Assembly (NCBI GenBank): GCA_965223775.1
Contig: OZ245021.1
Location: 992,001-1,056,000, forward strand
Reading direction: 5' to 3'
Source of the DNA: JAJDXW01 sp965223775
GTDB lineage: Bacteria; Pseudomonadota; Gammaproteobacteria; HK1
Length of the DNA stretch: 64,000 nt
Part shown: piece by piece, positions 1-7,677 of the stretch
Numbering within the stretch: position 1 is the stretch's first letter
Layout of the letters: each line of letters opens with the position of its first letter
Notes under the pieces: model-generated
What the model was told of the DNA's origin: nothing
The model's input: only the letters and a program-made list of their open reading frames with translations
Database searches by the model: none
Made by a program: the position numbers and the translations under genes

Positions 1-1058
1 TTGCCCGCCATCACCCGGGCGAGGATGATCGCGAGCCGCATCTCCTCCACGAGGTTGTGGGGGGCGACGTCGGTGCCCATCCCCATGTTGATCCCGCGCG
101 CCCGATAGCGGCCGAAGTGGGCCATCGCGTGGCCATAGCGGGCGAAGGGGGACGGGCAGTGCGCAACGGTGGTCCCGGAGTCGGCGAGCCGGTCGAGGTC
201 GCCGGTGGTGCGCCAGCGGATGTCCGGGTGCTCGTCGATGAAGATGGCATGCCCGAGGGTGGTGTCGGGGCCGAGGAAGTCGATGTCGGCCGCGTACTCG
301 AGCGGGGTCTTGCCGTGGCGGCGCACGATCTCGAGGAACTCGAGCTTCGACTGCGAGAGGTGGGTGGTGAGCGGGCGCCCGGTCTCGCGGGCGTGGGCGG
401 CCGCGTCGCGGAGCGTCGACTCGGTGCAGGTCTCGATCTGGCCGGGGTAGACGATGCCGCGCAGGCGCCCGCTCGGGTGCTGCTCGGCGAGGTCCATGAT
501 CCGGATGGAGGTCTCGAACTCGCGCCGCCCGCGCGCCTCGTCCCAGTCGAAGCCGAGCTCGTGCCGGTTCTCGAGCTTCCAGTACGCGTCGGCGAAGAAC
601 GAGCCGACGTAGACCCGAAGGCCGCTCCGGCCGGCGCGGTCGAGCCACCCCTCGATCGGGCTCGAGAGGTCCGCCACGGTGGTGACGCCGGAGAGCAGGA
701 GCTCGGCGTAGGCCATCTCCATCGCCGCCTGCCGGCCGGGTTCGTCGAGGGAGAAGGCGCAGGAGCGTTCGTACAGTCCGGTGTCGTACATCCCCGGGAC
801 CCCGTGATCCTCTCGCACGCCCTTGCTAGAGGGCTCGGTATGGGGGTGCGAGTGGATGTTGATGAGCCCCGGCATGACGAACCGGCGGGCGCCGTCGATG
901 GTCCGATCCGCGGCGCCCTCGTAGCGGCCACCGACCTGGACGATGCGATCGGCGGTGAACGCGACGTCTGCGTCCCGGAGATAGCGGTGCCCTTCGCCGT
1001 CCCACGAGGCGACCCAGGCCGCGTTTCGGATCACCGTGGTGCCTTGAGTACCGGCCAT
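1..1058 (-). CDS. Amidohydrolase-superfamily metal hydrolase (C-terminus off window)
   Basis: Predicted cytoplasmic metal-dependent hydrolase or deaminase of the chlorohydrolase/TrzN/guanine-deaminase branch; the substrate cannot be told. 352 codons are present and the C-terminus lies beyond the window start. The first metal site reads N-I-H-S-H at residues 67-71. Close to the window edge GTDVAP is followed by HNLVEEMRLA; its Asp is the conserved catalytic/metal residue of the family. The ATG at 1056-1058 is preceded on the minus strand by GGAGG (1066-1070), which fixes the start. It is divergent from the RraA-type gene, with 145 bp between them for both promoters. Family assignment is firm; function is open. 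Confidence 0.9.
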   Translation of the reverse strand, partial: MAGTQGTTVIRNAAWVASWDGEGHRYLRDADVAFTADRIVQVGGRYEGAADRTIDGARRFVMPGLINIHSHPHTEPSSKGVREDHGVPGMYDTGLYERSCAFSLDEPGRQAAMEMAYAELLLSGVTTVADLSSPIEGWLDRAGRSGLRVYVGSFFADAYWKLENRHELGFDWDEARGRREFETSIRIMDLAEQHPSGRLRGIVYPGQIETCTESTLRDAAAHARETGRPLTTHLSQSKLEFLEIVRRHGKTPLEYAADIDFLGPDTTLGHAIFIDEHPDIRWRTTGDLDRLADSGTTVAHCPSPFARYGHAMAHFGRYRARGINMGMGTDVAPHNLVEEMRLAIILARVMAG

Positions 1059-1203
1059 GGTTCTTCCTCCAGAGTTGGCTGCGGTCGGGCCGCGAACGCC
1101 GGGCCGGCGCCCGGCTCTTGCGCGGCTGGTGCCGAGGCCGGATCATGCCCGCGTTTTCGCATCTCATCCATCCATCGCCATTCAACGCCGTTTCGGAGGT
1201 TCC

Positions 1204-1914
1204 ATGAAGCCCGAGATCCGCGATGCGCTCGCCGGGTGCAGCACTGCGACCGTGACCATGCAGCTCATCAAGCGGGGCCTTCGGGCCACCGCGATGCGCG
1301 GCGTGCAGCCACTCGCCCCGGACCAGGGGCGCATCGTCGGCGAGGCGTACACGGTGCGCTTCATCCCGATGCGCGAAGACCTCTCGGACCCGGCGATCCT
1401 CGGCTCGCCGGACAACCACCAGCGCGTGGCGATCGAGGACTGCCCCCCGGGGGCGATCCTGTGCATGGACGGGCTCGGCAACGCGGACGTGGGCACGCTC
1501 GGCGACATCCTCGCCGAGCGGCTGCGCGTGCGCGGGGTGGCGGCCTGCGTAACGGACAGCGCCACCCGCGATGCCGAGGCGGTGCTGGCGATCGGGTTCC
1601 CGGTCTGGTGCAACGGGCGCGCCGCGCCGCCCAACATCACCGGGCTCGCCATGGGCGACCGCCAAGTCCCCATCGGGTGCGGCGCGGTGGCGGTCATTCC
1701 GGGCGATGTCCTGGTCTGCGACGGCGACGGGGTGGTGGTGATCCCGCAGGCGATGGTCGAGGAGGTGGCGGAGGGCGCCGTGGAGCAGGAGCGGCTGGAG
1801 ACGTTCGTCCAGGAGCGCATACGGGCGGGCTACACGGTGACGGAGAGCTATCCGCCGAATCCGGAGACCCTCGCCGCCTACGAGGTGTGGAAAGCGCGCC
1901 GCGGCGCGGTTTGA
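1204..1914 (+). CDS. RraA family protein (4-hydroxy-4-methyl-2-oxoglutarate aldolase-like)
   Basis: 236-residue member of the RraA/HMG-aldolase fold. Known relatives either cleave 4-hydroxy-4-methyl-2-oxoglutarate-type acids, needing a divalent metal, or inhibit RNase E. The conserved GTLGDILAERL...GVAACVTDSATRD stretch (residues 97-123) supplies the glycine-rich loop and the Arg-Asp pair (R122, D123) seen in aldolase members. GGAGGT at 1195-1200 sits just before the ATG at 1204, which rules out the longer upstream frame. Next to an amidohydrolase and an M81 peptidase, a catabolic aldolase role is more likely than RNase E regulation, but that is inference. Confidence 0.88.
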   Translation: MKPEIRDALAGCSTATVTMQLIKRGLRATAMRGVQPLAPDQGRIVGEAYTVRFIPMREDLSDPAILGSPDNHQRVAIEDCPPGAILCMDGLGNADVGTLGDILAERLRVRGVAACVTDSATRDAEAVLAIGFPVWCNGRAAPPNITGLAMGDRQVPIGCGAVAVIPGDVLVCDGDGVVVIPQAMVEEVAEGAVEQERLETFVQERIRAGYTVTESYPPNPETLAAYEVWKARRGAV

Positions 1915-2043
1915 GTCGGGCGCGATGGACTTCGCGGCTCGCTGACCCGTCCGGATTGGACCGGACCGGTCCGCGGGACCGGATCGATCGACCGGCCGGC
2001 GGGCGCCCGCCCGCCCGGCCGGGGAACAGCAGGAGGATTACGG

Positions 2044-3546
2044 ATGGCGCGGATCGCGATCGGCGGCTTTCAGCACGAGACCAACACGTTTGCACCTTCG
2101 CTCGCCACCCTCGCCGACTTCGAGGCGGACGGGCCGTGGCCGGGGCTGACCACCGGGCCGGGGCTTGCGGACCGGGTGCGCGGCATGAACCTCTCGATCG
2201 CGGGGTTCATCGACGAGGCGCAGCGGGCGGGGCACCGGCTGCTGCCCACGACCTGGGGGGCGACGTCGCCTTCGTCCTACGTCACCGAGCACGCCTACGA
2301 GCACATCGCGGGCCTCATCCTCGACGGCCTGCGGGCCGCGCGGCCGTTCGATGCCGTGTACCTGTGCCTGCACGGCGCGATGGTGACCGAGCACCTCGAG
2401 GACGGGGAGGGCGAGCTGCTCCGCCGGGTGCGCGCGCTCGTCGGAAGCGACATCCCGGTCGTCGCCTCGCTCGACTTCCACTCCAACACGACGCCGGAAA
2501 TGGTGGGGAATGCGAATGCGCTCGTCGGCTACCGCACCTATCCGCACATCGACATGGCGGATACGGGGCGGCGCACCGCGCTGCACCTCGACGGACTGCT
2601 CGGCGGCTCCGGTGCGGCGCACAAGTCGTTTCGCCAGCTTCCGTTCATCATCCCGATCACCTGGCAGTGCACGACGAGCGAGCCGATGCGCACGGTGATG
2701 GAGATGCGCGACGGGCTCGAAGGCGGGGAAGTGGCGAGTCTCACCGTGACCGCGGGCTTCCCGGCCGCGGACATCCACCACTGCGGGCCGTCGGTGTTCG
2801 GGTACGGGCGCTCAAGGGACGAGGTCGAGCGGGCGGTGGAGGCGCTCGCGAGCGAGATCGAGCGCCGGGAGAGCGAGTTCGACGGGGTGCTCTACTCGCC
2901 GGACGACGGGGTGCGGGCCGCGATCGAGATCGCGCGGCGCGCGGAACGGCCGGTGGTCATCGCGGACACCCAGGACAACCCCGGAGCGGGCGGCGACTCC
3001 GATACCACCGGAATGCTCCGCGCGCTGGTGGACAACGACGCCCCGCAGGCGGCGCTCGGGATGCTGGTCGACCCCGAGGCGGCGGTCGCCGCGCACGGGG
3101 CGGGGGCGGGCTCCGCGATCAACATTGCGCTCGGCGGCAAGTCGGGCATTCCGGGTGACGCGCCCTTCGAGGCGGAGTTCCGGGTCGAGCAGGTGGGCGA
3201 CGGGCGGTTCGTTGGCACGGGGCCGATGTACGGCGGTGCGCACATGAACCTCGGGCCGATGGCGTCGCTTCGCATCCGCGACATCCAGATCCTCGTCGGG
3301 AGCCGCAAGGCGCAGCTCGCCGACCAGGCGATGTACCGGCACTGCGGCATCGAGCCGACCACCCGGAAGATCATCGTGAACAAGAGCTCGGTGCACTTCC
3401 GGGCCGACTTCGAGCCCATCGCCTCGGAAGTGCTGATCTGCGTGGCGCCGGGGCCGATGGTGGCGGACCCGGGGGCGCTCCCGTGGACCCGCCTTCGCCC
3501 CGGGATGCGCATCCGCCCGAACGGCCCCGCCTTCGGCGCTGACTGA
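2044..3546 (+). CDS. M81 family metallopeptidase (MlrC-like)
   Basis: 500-residue protein of the M81/DUF1485 family, whose founding member MlrC acts in microcystin breakdown; most members have unknown substrates and occur in transport/catabolism clusters. The N-terminus has the family motif GGFQHETNTF (residues 7-16), with further likely metal ligands in LDFHSNT and DNPGAGGDSDTT. Full length for the family. AGGAGG at 2031-2036 gives a strong ribosome site for the ATG at 2044. It follows the RraA-type gene in the same orientation after 129 bp, so it may be co-transcribed. A GC-rich hairpin follows the stop. Confidence 0.9.
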   Translation: MARIAIGGFQHETNTFAPSLATLADFEADGPWPGLTTGPGLADRVRGMNLSIAGFIDEAQRAGHRLLPTTWGATSPSSYVTEHAYEHIAGLILDGLRAARPFDAVYLCLHGAMVTEHLEDGEGELLRRVRALVGSDIPVVASLDFHSNTTPEMVGNANALVGYRTYPHIDMADTGRRTALHLDGLLGGSGAAHKSFRQLPFIIPITWQCTTSEPMRTVMEMRDGLEGGEVASLTVTAGFPAADIHHCGPSVFGYGRSRDEVERAVEALASEIERRESEFDGVLYSPDDGVRAAIEIARRAERPVVIADTQDNPGAGGDSDTTGMLRALVDNDAPQAALGMLVDPEAAVAAHGAGAGSAINIALGGKSGIPGDAPFEAEFRVEQVGDGRFVGTGPMYGGAHMNLGPMASLRIRDIQILVGSRKAQLADQAMYRHCGIEPTTRKIIVNKSSVHFRADFEPIASEVLICVAPGPMVADPGALPWTRLRPGMRIRPNGPAFGAD

Positions 3547-3550
3547 TCCT

Positions 3551-3580
3551 CCGCCTGCCCGCCGAGAAGCGGGCGGGCGG
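3551..3580. terminator. GC-rich hairpin between convergent genes
   Basis: Arms CCGCCTGCCCGC (3551-3562) and GCGGGCGGGCGG (3569-3580) pair over 12 bp with one T-G wobble around a 6-base loop. It sits 4 bases after the stop of the M81 gene and before the convergent coiled-coil gene. No T-run follows, so it is either a weak or bidirectional terminator or an mRNA 3'-end stabiliser. Confidence 0.5.
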
Positions 3581-3620
3581 CGGCGCTCCCCATCCGGGGG
3601 CGCCGGCTCGCCTCCGGGGT

Positions 3621-3932
3621 TCAGGCCGGGCCGGTGAATCTGAGCGCGGCGAGCATCAGGGCCTGCAGGGCGAAGAACACGCCGATCAGACGAAAGGTCA
3701 TGGTCCGGAAGTTCCGCTCCATGGATGCCTCGAGGGCTGCGATTCTGTCCGAGAGCTCCGTCTTGACCTGAGCGAGCTCGATTCTGACCCCAGCGATGTC
3801 GGTCTTGACCTCCGCGATGTCGGTCTTGGTGGCGCCTTCCCGCGCGTACACGACGCTCTCCGCTGCTTCCTTCGCCCGTTCTTCGCTCGTGCCCGCTTCG
3901 ACCAAGGCGCGATAAAGTGCCGTTCCGTTCAT
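3621..3932 (-). CDS. Small coiled-coil protein with C-terminal membrane anchor (DUF1640-like)
   Basis: 103 residues. The N-terminal third is charged. Residues ~34-75 form a heptad-like coiled coil with repeated KTDIAEV/KTDIAGV/KTELSDR units. Residues ~80-100 form one hydrophobic membrane segment (LIGVFFALQALMLAALRF). This is the layout of CCDC90/DUF1640-type proteins, which are tail-anchored and of unknown bacterial function. A ribosome site (AAGGAGG on the minus strand) lies before the ATG at 3930-3932. It stands alone, convergent with the M81 gene and divergent from DUF427. The internal repeat of the coiled coil could make homology searches noisy. Confidence 0.75.
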   Translation of the reverse strand: MNGTALYRALVEAGTSEERAKEAAESVVYAREGATKTDIAEVKTDIAGVRIELAQVKTELSDRIAALEASMERNFRTMTFRLIGVFFALQALMLAALRFTGPA

Positions 3933-4190
3933 TCCTTCCCTCCTTGGAGCGCGCTGCCCGCGGCTCCGGTTGATCCGAACCTTTGCCGCGAGCGGCGAGA
4001 ATAGCAGAGCCGGCCGTTCTCCGCGTACATCCGCCGCCGAGGAGCGGGATGGGGCGTCCCATTTGCCCTCCCGTATTCCCTCCGTGCACTTGGTCGAGCG
4101 GGATCAAGGAGCTACGATGCCGTTACCCGGGACGGAGGATGCCTGCACGGGGCGGGAATCCCGGCCCGAGTGACGAGAGAGGTCCTGCCG

Positions 4191-4598
4191 ATGGCAACGC
4201 ATGAGCAACCAGCCGCCGCGTCCGCTCCGGGCACCCACCCGGCCCGGCGCATCGACCTGGAACCGTGCGCCCGGAGGGTGCGGGTCGAGCTCGGCGGCGA
4301 GGTCGTGGCCGACAGCGCCCGGGCGCTGCTGCTCTTCGAGGAGAACCACCCCCCGGTGCACTACTTCCCCCGCGACGACGTGCGCATGGACCTTCTCGCC
4401 CGCACCGAGCACACCACCCACTGCCCGTACAAGGGGGATGCGAGCTACTGGACCGTCGAAGCGGGCGGACGGACGGCCGAGAACGCGGTCTGGAGCTACG
4501 ACCATCCGATCCCCGGGATGGACGGCATTGCCGGCTACCTCGCCTTCTACCGCGACCGCATGGACGGCTGGTCGGAGAAGCGCATCCACCCGGATTGA
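4191..4598 (+). CDS. DUF427 domain protein
   Basis: 135-residue single-domain DUF427 protein of unknown biochemical function; such proteins are small, soluble and widespread. The hallmark YFPRDDVRMDLLARTEHTTH plus CPYKGDASYWTV is present around residues 59-89, followed by the WSYDHPIPGM element. The ATG at 4191 is chosen over an in-frame start at 4170 because GAGAGG precedes it at suitable spacing. It lies only 46 bp upstream of the methyltransferase-HNH gene in the same orientation, so the two could share a transcript, though nothing else links them functionally. Confidence 0.85.
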   Translation: MATHEQPAAASAPGTHPARRIDLEPCARRVRVELGGEVVADSARALLLFEENHPPVHYFPRDDVRMDLLARTEHTTHCPYKGDASYWTVEAGGRTAENAVWSYDHPIPGMDGIAGYLAFYRDRMDGWSEKRIHPD

Positions 4599-4644
4599 AT
4601 TTGCCCATCGTCGCGCTTCGGCGCGAGGCACCCGGCATGGCGGC

Positions 4645-6441
4645 ATGACGGAACACGACGGCTGGTACGAGACGCATGCGCAAGAGGCGGCTGCGCGCTA
4701 CGAGTCCGTAGCGGCCGACCAGATCAACGCTTGGCTGGTAGACCTCCTGCCGAAGCGTCGGGCCGTCGTGCTCGACGTCGGGGCCGGAAGCGGGCGCGAT
4801 ACGGCCTGGCTCACGTCGCTCGGACACGAGGTCATCGCCACCGATCCGTCGGCTGCGATGCGGGCGCAGGCACGACGATGGCACCCGGAGCTTGGCGTCC
4901 AATTCCTCCCGGACCATCTGCCCGAGCTGACGAAAACGTTCCGGACCGGCATCTCGTTCGACTTCATCCTCGTCAACGCGGTCTGGATGCACGTCGCCCC
5001 CGCGGACCGGAAGCGTGCGTTCCGCAAGCTGGTCACCCTGCTCAAGCCGGGAGGGGTGATCGCGGTCACGCTGCGCGAACCGATCGTCGCCGCGCGCCAC
5101 ATGTACCCCGTGTCGGGGGCGGAGATCGAGGAGCTTGCCCGCCAGCACGGGGCTTTCGTCGAACGCAGGTCCGACGGAGCCGATTACCTCGGTCGCACGC
5201 CGATCCGGTGGGAACAGATCGCGGTCCGGGTGCCGGACGATGGAACCGGCGCGCTTCCCTTGCTCCGCCACATCATTCTGAACGACGACAAGTCATCCAC
5301 GTACAAGCTCGCCCTCCTCCGAGTGCTATGCCGGATCGCGGACGGCGCCGCCGGATGGGCGACAGACGGTCCGGGCGACGAGACCGACCACGTCACACTG
5401 CCCTTCGGGCTCGTAGCGCTCTACTGGATTCGAATCTTCAAGCCCCTGCTCAGCCAAGAGCTCCCACAGATGCCCGGAAATTTCGGGCTCGAAGGCCTCG
5501 GCTTCGTGCAGCCGGAGGGGCTCCCGCGGCTGATGAGCGTCCCGGATGTCGATCTTCGTGTCGCCATGCGAGTTGCCGAAGACAGGCGAGGCGACCTTCA
5601 TCGTGCACTGCGGGATGCACGGAACACGATCGCCCACATGCCTGCCAAGCACCTTACCCATCGCGACGGGAGCCCCATCTTTCCGGTCGCACGCGGACGG
5701 CCCGGACGCGCGCCGGTGGGTGGGCGACTCGACGCGCCCTACCTCTGGAGCTTTGGAGAATTCTCCGTCCCTCGCCACCTATGGCGAGCGTTTCAGCGCT
5801 ACAACGTCTGGATCGAGCCGGCGCTCATCGCCGAGTGGATGCGGTTGATGCATCAGTACGCCGCGACCCAGGGGAGGAAGCTCGACGAAGCCGCCGTCAC
5901 GTGGGGAATGGCTTGGTCGGAGCCGGGTCCCGCGGTCGATGTATCTCGTAGGCGAGCGGTGCAGCTACTCGACCAAGGACTTCTCCGCTGCGTGTGGACC
6001 GGGAGCAAGCTCCATAGAGCAAATCTCGATATCGACCATTGCTTTCCCTGGTCGGCCTGGCCGTGCGGCGACTTGTGGAATCTCCTGCCGGCCAGCCGCA
6101 ACGTCAACCAGCGCCAGAAACGCGACAAGCTCCCGGCCGACCTCGCGCTGAGGCGATCGAAAGACCTGATCGTCAAGTGGTGGGAACACGGATACGTCCG
6201 CACGGACAATCGGCTTCTCACCGAGCAATTTGCGCTCGAGGCCTCGGCGACTCTACCCACTCTCGACCTCCCGAAAGGCAACCTCGAAGACGTGCTCGCC
6301 GGAGCGCGGCTCCATCATCTACTGGAGGACGTATTCTCCGCGGTCAGCCTCCAGCGCCTTCGCCTCAGCAACGATCAGCAGATTCCCGAGTGGGAGGGTC
6401 CGTCCGACCGGGGTCGCCCGTCCGCTACTCGCCTTGCCTGA
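4645..6441 (+). CDS. Methyltransferase-HNH endonuclease fusion protein
   Basis: 598-residue two-enzyme fusion. Residues ~40-200 are a class I SAM-dependent methyltransferase: motif I VLDVGAGSGRD (42-52), an acidic ribose contact in VIATDPS (63-69), and a post-I FDFILVNAVWMH (105-116). The DPPY motif of amino-DNA methylases is absent. Residues ~205-330 are a conserved middle block (DKSSTYKLALLR; LPFGLVALYW). Residues ~440-500 are an HNH nuclease site: DIDHCFPW (H465), DLWNLLP (N479), then N486, N488 and K495. No signal or membrane segment. Just downstream are remnants of nucleotidyltransferase toxin-antitoxin genes, suggesting a defence setting. Domain calls are seen in the sequence; a restriction or phage-defence role is inference. 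Confidence 0.85.
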   Translation: MTEHDGWYETHAQEAAARYESVAADQINAWLVDLLPKRRAVVLDVGAGSGRDTAWLTSLGHEVIATDPSAAMRAQARRWHPELGVQFLPDHLPELTKTFRTGISFDFILVNAVWMHVAPADRKRAFRKLVTLLKPGGVIAVTLREPIVAARHMYPVSGAEIEELARQHGAFVERRSDGADYLGRTPIRWEQIAVRVPDDGTGALPLLRHIILNDDKSSTYKLALLRVLCRIADGAAGWATDGPGDETDHVTLPFGLVALYWIRIFKPLLSQELPQMPGNFGLEGLGFVQPEGLPRLMSVPDVDLRVAMRVAEDRRGDLHRALRDARNTIAHMPAKHLTHRDGSPIFPVARGRPGRAPVGGRLDAPYLWSFGEFSVPRHLWRAFQRYNVWIEPALIAEWMRLMHQYAATQGRKLDEAAVTWGMAWSEPGPAVDVSRRRAVQLLDQGLLRCVWTGSKLHRANLDIDHCFPWSAWPCGDLWNLLPASRNVNQRQKRDKLPADLALRRSKDLIVKWWEHGYVRTDNRLLTEQFALEASATLPTLDLPKGNLEDVLAGARLHHLLEDVFSAVSLQRLRLSNDQQIPEWEGPSDRGRPSATRLA

Positions 6442-6514
6442 CCTGTCATCGAAATACGGCCTTGCGGTCTGCTCGGCTTTGCCGGCGGCTTGACCGTGGA
6501 ACGGTAGTAAACCT

Positions 6515-6944
6515 CTACCTGGAGAGCCATTCCTCCACGTACACGGCGAATTGTTCAAAGTCGTCAAGATGTTCGAGAAGCACGCGTGAAACGATATCGA
6601 GGTCGACTTCCAGATAGCCGTGTACCAGGATGTTGCGGAACCCTGCTACCTCACGGAACTGTGCCACCGAATTCAGGCGGCAGCACCTGCGCCTCCACGA
6701 GGATGTCGATTGCCGACGTATAGTCAGCCGCGTCGCGGCCGACCGCGGACGCGATGTGGGTAGCGATGTCGAGGGCATTTTGCGCGCACAACTGGAGTCC
6801 TCGTTCGACCGTCCAACGAAGATCGGCGTCGGAACGCAGTGCATGTGGCAAAGCTCCCGCATGCCGGCGCAGATTGATGACCGCCGCCCGCAACGCCACG
6901 AGGTGGCGGCGCACCACGGCCTGGTCGGCTCGGCCGGGGCTCAT
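6515..6944 (-). pseudogene. hepT: HepT-type HEPN toxin, frameshifted
   Basis: HEPN-domain toxin (DUF86), partner of the adjacent MntA-type nucleotidyltransferase. The N-terminal half reads from the ATG at 6942-6944 and ends at a premature TGA at 6651-6653. The C-terminal half continues in another frame and carries RNILVHGY, the RX4HXY RNase motif whose tyrosine is AMPylated by MntA in characterised systems. One extra base near 6655-6665 separates the halves; removing one restores about 142 codons, the normal family length. The start overlaps the antitoxin stop (ATGA). It is either a genuine inactivation or a sequence error. Confidence 0.75.
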
Positions 6945-7387
6945 TGCTTGCCGCGGTGCTCCGCGAAACGGCGCGCGGCCTCCATCTTCGCGAGCTGCGG
7001 CACGAAGTCGCAGTAGCGCGAGAGCGCTTGGCCCTCTCTGGTCGTGGTTGCGGAGAGCTCACGCGAGAACACCCGCACGCCGTCGCGCAGCACCCGGTGG
7101 TAGAGGAGGGGCGGCGCGCGATTGAGAACGACCACGTCGACGTCGTTGCAGCCGAGCCCCGCCATGAGAACCGTCGTGAGCTTTGCGCGGTAACCGAAGT
7201 TCCCGTTGTCGGCGAGAGCCTCGTCGATGTACACGGCAATGTCGATGTCGCTGTGCGGCTGAGCTTGCCCGCGCGCGCAGGATCCAAAGAGATAGGCCTC
7301 GAGCACTTCTCCGCGTGGAGCCAACAGCGTGGCAAGCCGTTCGACGAGCCGCTCGCGAGGGATCAGCTTCTCCATCTGCCGAATCAT
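6941..7387 (-). CDS. mntA: MntA-type minimal nucleotidyltransferase antitoxin
   Basis: About 148 residues from ATG 7385-7387; an in-frame ATG at 7373-7375 gives 144, and neither has a clear ribosome site. It has the minimal nucleotidyltransferase motif GSCARGQAQPHSDIDIAV, where the two Asp bind catalytic metal, and a third acidic position in DVDVVVLN. In characterised MntA-HepT pairs this enzyme AMPylates the HEPN toxin and neutralises it. Here the stop overlaps the hepT start by 4 bases (ATGA), the usual antitoxin-toxin coupling. The gene looks intact although its toxin partner is frameshifted. Confidence 0.85.
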   Translation of the reverse strand: MIRQMEKLIPRERLVERLATLLAPRGEVLEAYLFGSCARGQAQPHSDIDIAVYIDEALADNGNFGYRAKLTTVLMAGLGCNDVDVVVLNRAPPLLYHRVLRDGVRVFSRELSATTTREGQALSRYCDFVPQLAKMEAARRFAEHRGKQ

Positions 7388-7569
7388 CGTGGCAAAGGCC
7401 CGCAAGAGCAAGGAAATCGCGCCGTGCCGAGCGGGCGGTTGCGTCCGAATCGGCGTTGCCGGCGACGGCGCGGGACAAGAACCGGCTCGCGCGTGTCGAC
7501 GACCTCGTCCCGGAGCATGGCGAGCCGCCCGCGGGCGTCCGTGCTGGTTGTTTCGCGGACCGTCTCCAA
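7384..7569 (-). pseudogene. Possible Phd/YefM-type antitoxin remnant
   Basis: A 61-codon frame whose first ~32 residues (TTSTDARGRLAMLRDEV then EPVLV) resemble the N-terminal DNA-binding half of Phd/YefM antitoxins. After EPVLV the frame turns into arginine-rich low-information sequence, consistent with a frameshift. No toxin reading frame follows; mntA begins immediately downstream. Only the short N-terminal similarity supports it. Confidence 0.35.
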
Positions 7570-7677
7570 CTCCAGGCTCCGGTAGAGTAGCTGGATACTG
7601 TGCGCGGGCGATGTCGATGGTCGATACGTTCACTTCCGCCGTGAGCGGTGGGGCCGGCGGGCCGGGGTGACGCGGCG

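Noticed and set aside
57..3158. A 1,033-codon rightward open frame spanning the amidohydrolase, RraA and M81 genes
   Set aside because: It lies out of frame with three recognisable genes and its product is low-complexity Arg/Gly/Pro sequence, an effect of very high GC.
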